DNA of 32,096 nt from CAYFZR01 sp964347835 [NCBI: uncultured archaeon] (GTDB lineage Archaea; CAYFZR01). Below, piece by piece: positions 31,357 to 32,096 of this stretch. The stretch's first letter is position 1; each line of letters begins with the position of its first letter. The notes under the pieces are model-generated. The model did no database searches and was not told the DNA's origin. It saw only the letters and a program-made list of their open reading frames with translations. The translations under genes were made by a program, and so were the position numbers. The DNA is taken from the NCBI GenBank assembly GCA_964347835.1, contig CAYFZR010000038.1:1-32096 (forward strand), in the 5' to 3' direction.

Positions 31357-32048
31357 GGCTGCCCCCTCTGAATAAGATTTATTGTAAGGCTCAAGCTAAA
31401 AACCACAAAGAGAAGTATCATTGCGAGAGCTATTCCGAGAACTATCTCTCCCCTCGTAGTTTCAAGCGCTATCGCTGTCGTTAAGACCCTTGTTATTCCT
31501 CTGATATTCCCCCCAACCATGAGTGCTATGCCCAATTCCGCGATGGCTCTGTTAAAACTCGCTATTATAGACAATACTACACCGCTAAGCGCCTCTCTAA
31601 GAACAGTTATGGATGCATAAATCTCTGATGCTCCCAAAGTCATCGCAAGTTCCATTATCTCTGGCTCGATGGATTCTATTGCGCTTATCGTAAAACTGAC
31701 CATTATAGGAGTTATGAGAATCGCCTGACCGACTATTATCCCTCTGGAACTGTACAAAAGATGGAGAAAACCTAGAGGCCCTGTTTTAGAGAAAAAAAGG
31801 TAAAGGATAAGACCCAAGGCTACAGTGGGCATTCCGAGCATTGCGTTGAAAAAACCTTTGGTAATACGCTTACCTCTAAATGTCTTTACTCCTATAAACA
31901 TGCCTACGGGAAGGCTCCAGAGAGAAGCAAGCAAAGTAGCCATTCCGGAAACATATACAGATCTAAGGGCGATTCCCAATACAATGGGATCTCTGGAAAT
32001 TATGAGTTCTAATGCACTTCTTAAACCCTCTAGGATCTCGACTACCAT
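31353..32048 (-). CDS. tupB: Tungstate-type ABC transporter permease
   Basis: 231 residues, about six TM helices. The pattern SRDPIVLGIALRSVYVSGMATLLASLWSLPVG, MLGMPTVALGLILYLFFSKTGPLG and the EAA-type coupling loop MELAMTLGASEIYASITVLREA match TupB rather than WtpB or ModB, mainly in length and in the GLILYLFFSKTGPLG helix. GGGGAT lies 5 bases before the ATG. TupA, the binding protein, would be expected just past the right edge. Tungsten serves enzymes such as aldehyde ferredoxin oxidoreductase in anaerobes. Confidence 0.85.
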   Translation of the reverse strand: MVVEILEGLRSALELIISRDPIVLGIALRSVYVSGMATLLASLWSLPVGMFIGVKTFRGKRITKGFFNAMLGMPTVALGLILYLFFSKTGPLGFLHLLYSSRGIIVGQAILITPIMVSFTISAIESIEPEIMELAMTLGASEIYASITVLREALSGVVLSIIASFNRAIAELGIALMVGGNIRGITRVLTTAIALETTRGEIVLGIALAMILLFVVFSLSLTINLIQRGQP

Positions 32049-32096
32049 TTTTATCCCCTTTTTGAACTTTTTTTAAACGTTCATTGCGGATTGCCG

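Noticed and set aside
32073-32096. Possible last codons of TupA on the minus strand (RQSAMNV then TAA).
   Set aside because: A 3' neighbour of tupB is expected there, but seven codons at the window edge give no recognisable match, and another frame is also open.

Overview
The window is a dense stretch of archaeal chromosome with low G+C. Archaeal markers are an RFC small-subunit clamp loader, a class I (archaeal) CCA-adding enzyme paired with thpR, a four-subunit pyruvate:ferredoxin oxidoreductase, a tRNA-Trp gene with a bulge-helix-bulge intron, TATA boxes about 25 bp before several start codons (leaderless transcripts), and GGAGG/GGTGA ribosome-binding sites elsewhere. The gene set fits an anaerobic, euryarchaeal-grade organism; I cannot name the genus. 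There is no CRISPR array, insertion sequence, prophage or rRNA.

Layout. 1-1047: an Lhr-type helicase cut by the left edge. 1151-3127: a tiny ribbon-helix-helix regulator and a subtilase with a CFI-box-like C-terminus. 3169-7711 (minus strand): a packed operon read rfcS, a HerA-like protein with broken nucleotide motifs, argF, leuC-like, leuD-like. 7761-10147 (plus): an NfeD membrane protease and a cysteine-rich radical SAM protein. 10127-12945 (minus): porCDAB. 13022-15335: a SHOCT/one-TM protein, a two-TM microprotein, tRNA-Trp, a small secreted protein, the one long intergenic gap, and a CPYC mini-redoxin. 15440-18423: a family III CoA-transferase, a polytopic protein with the HX4DH nickel/cobalt permease signature, two small membrane proteins and an acidic orphan. 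18503-20285: a PhoU/TrkA_C regulator divergent from two MgtE/SLC41 half-transporter genes. 20361-22021: cbiB and a purine/methylthiopurine nucleoside phosphorylase. 22135-27515: an operon adk, glyA, folD, purN, DHPS-like, CofE-like. 27512-28648 (minus): an AAA+ ATPase. 28721-30633: thpR and cca. 30634-32048 (minus): tungstate-type ABC transporter genes running off the right edge.

How the genes work together. The 22-27.5 kb operon is a one-carbon/folate module: serine hydroxymethyltransferase makes methylene-H4folate, FolD oxidises it to formyl-H4folate, PurN spends it on purines, a DHPS homologue could make the pterin conjugate, and the CofE-like ligase, whose stop-start overlap ties it to the DHPS gene, may glutamylate the folate. 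The minus-strand operon combines replication (RfcS) with arginine and leucine/2-oxoacid biosynthesis. Porphyrin-like metal economy is suggested by cbiB, the HX4DH permease, the MgtE pair and TupBC, which point to cobalamin, Ni/Co, Mg and tungsten use.

The best leads for something undescribed are the degenerate HerA-like protein co-translated with RfcS, the CofE-like candidate folate glutamyl ligase, the cysteine-rich radical SAM protein, the cytosolic-looking CFI-box subtilase and the HX4DH permease neighbourhood. I did not see a clear new defence or mobile system.
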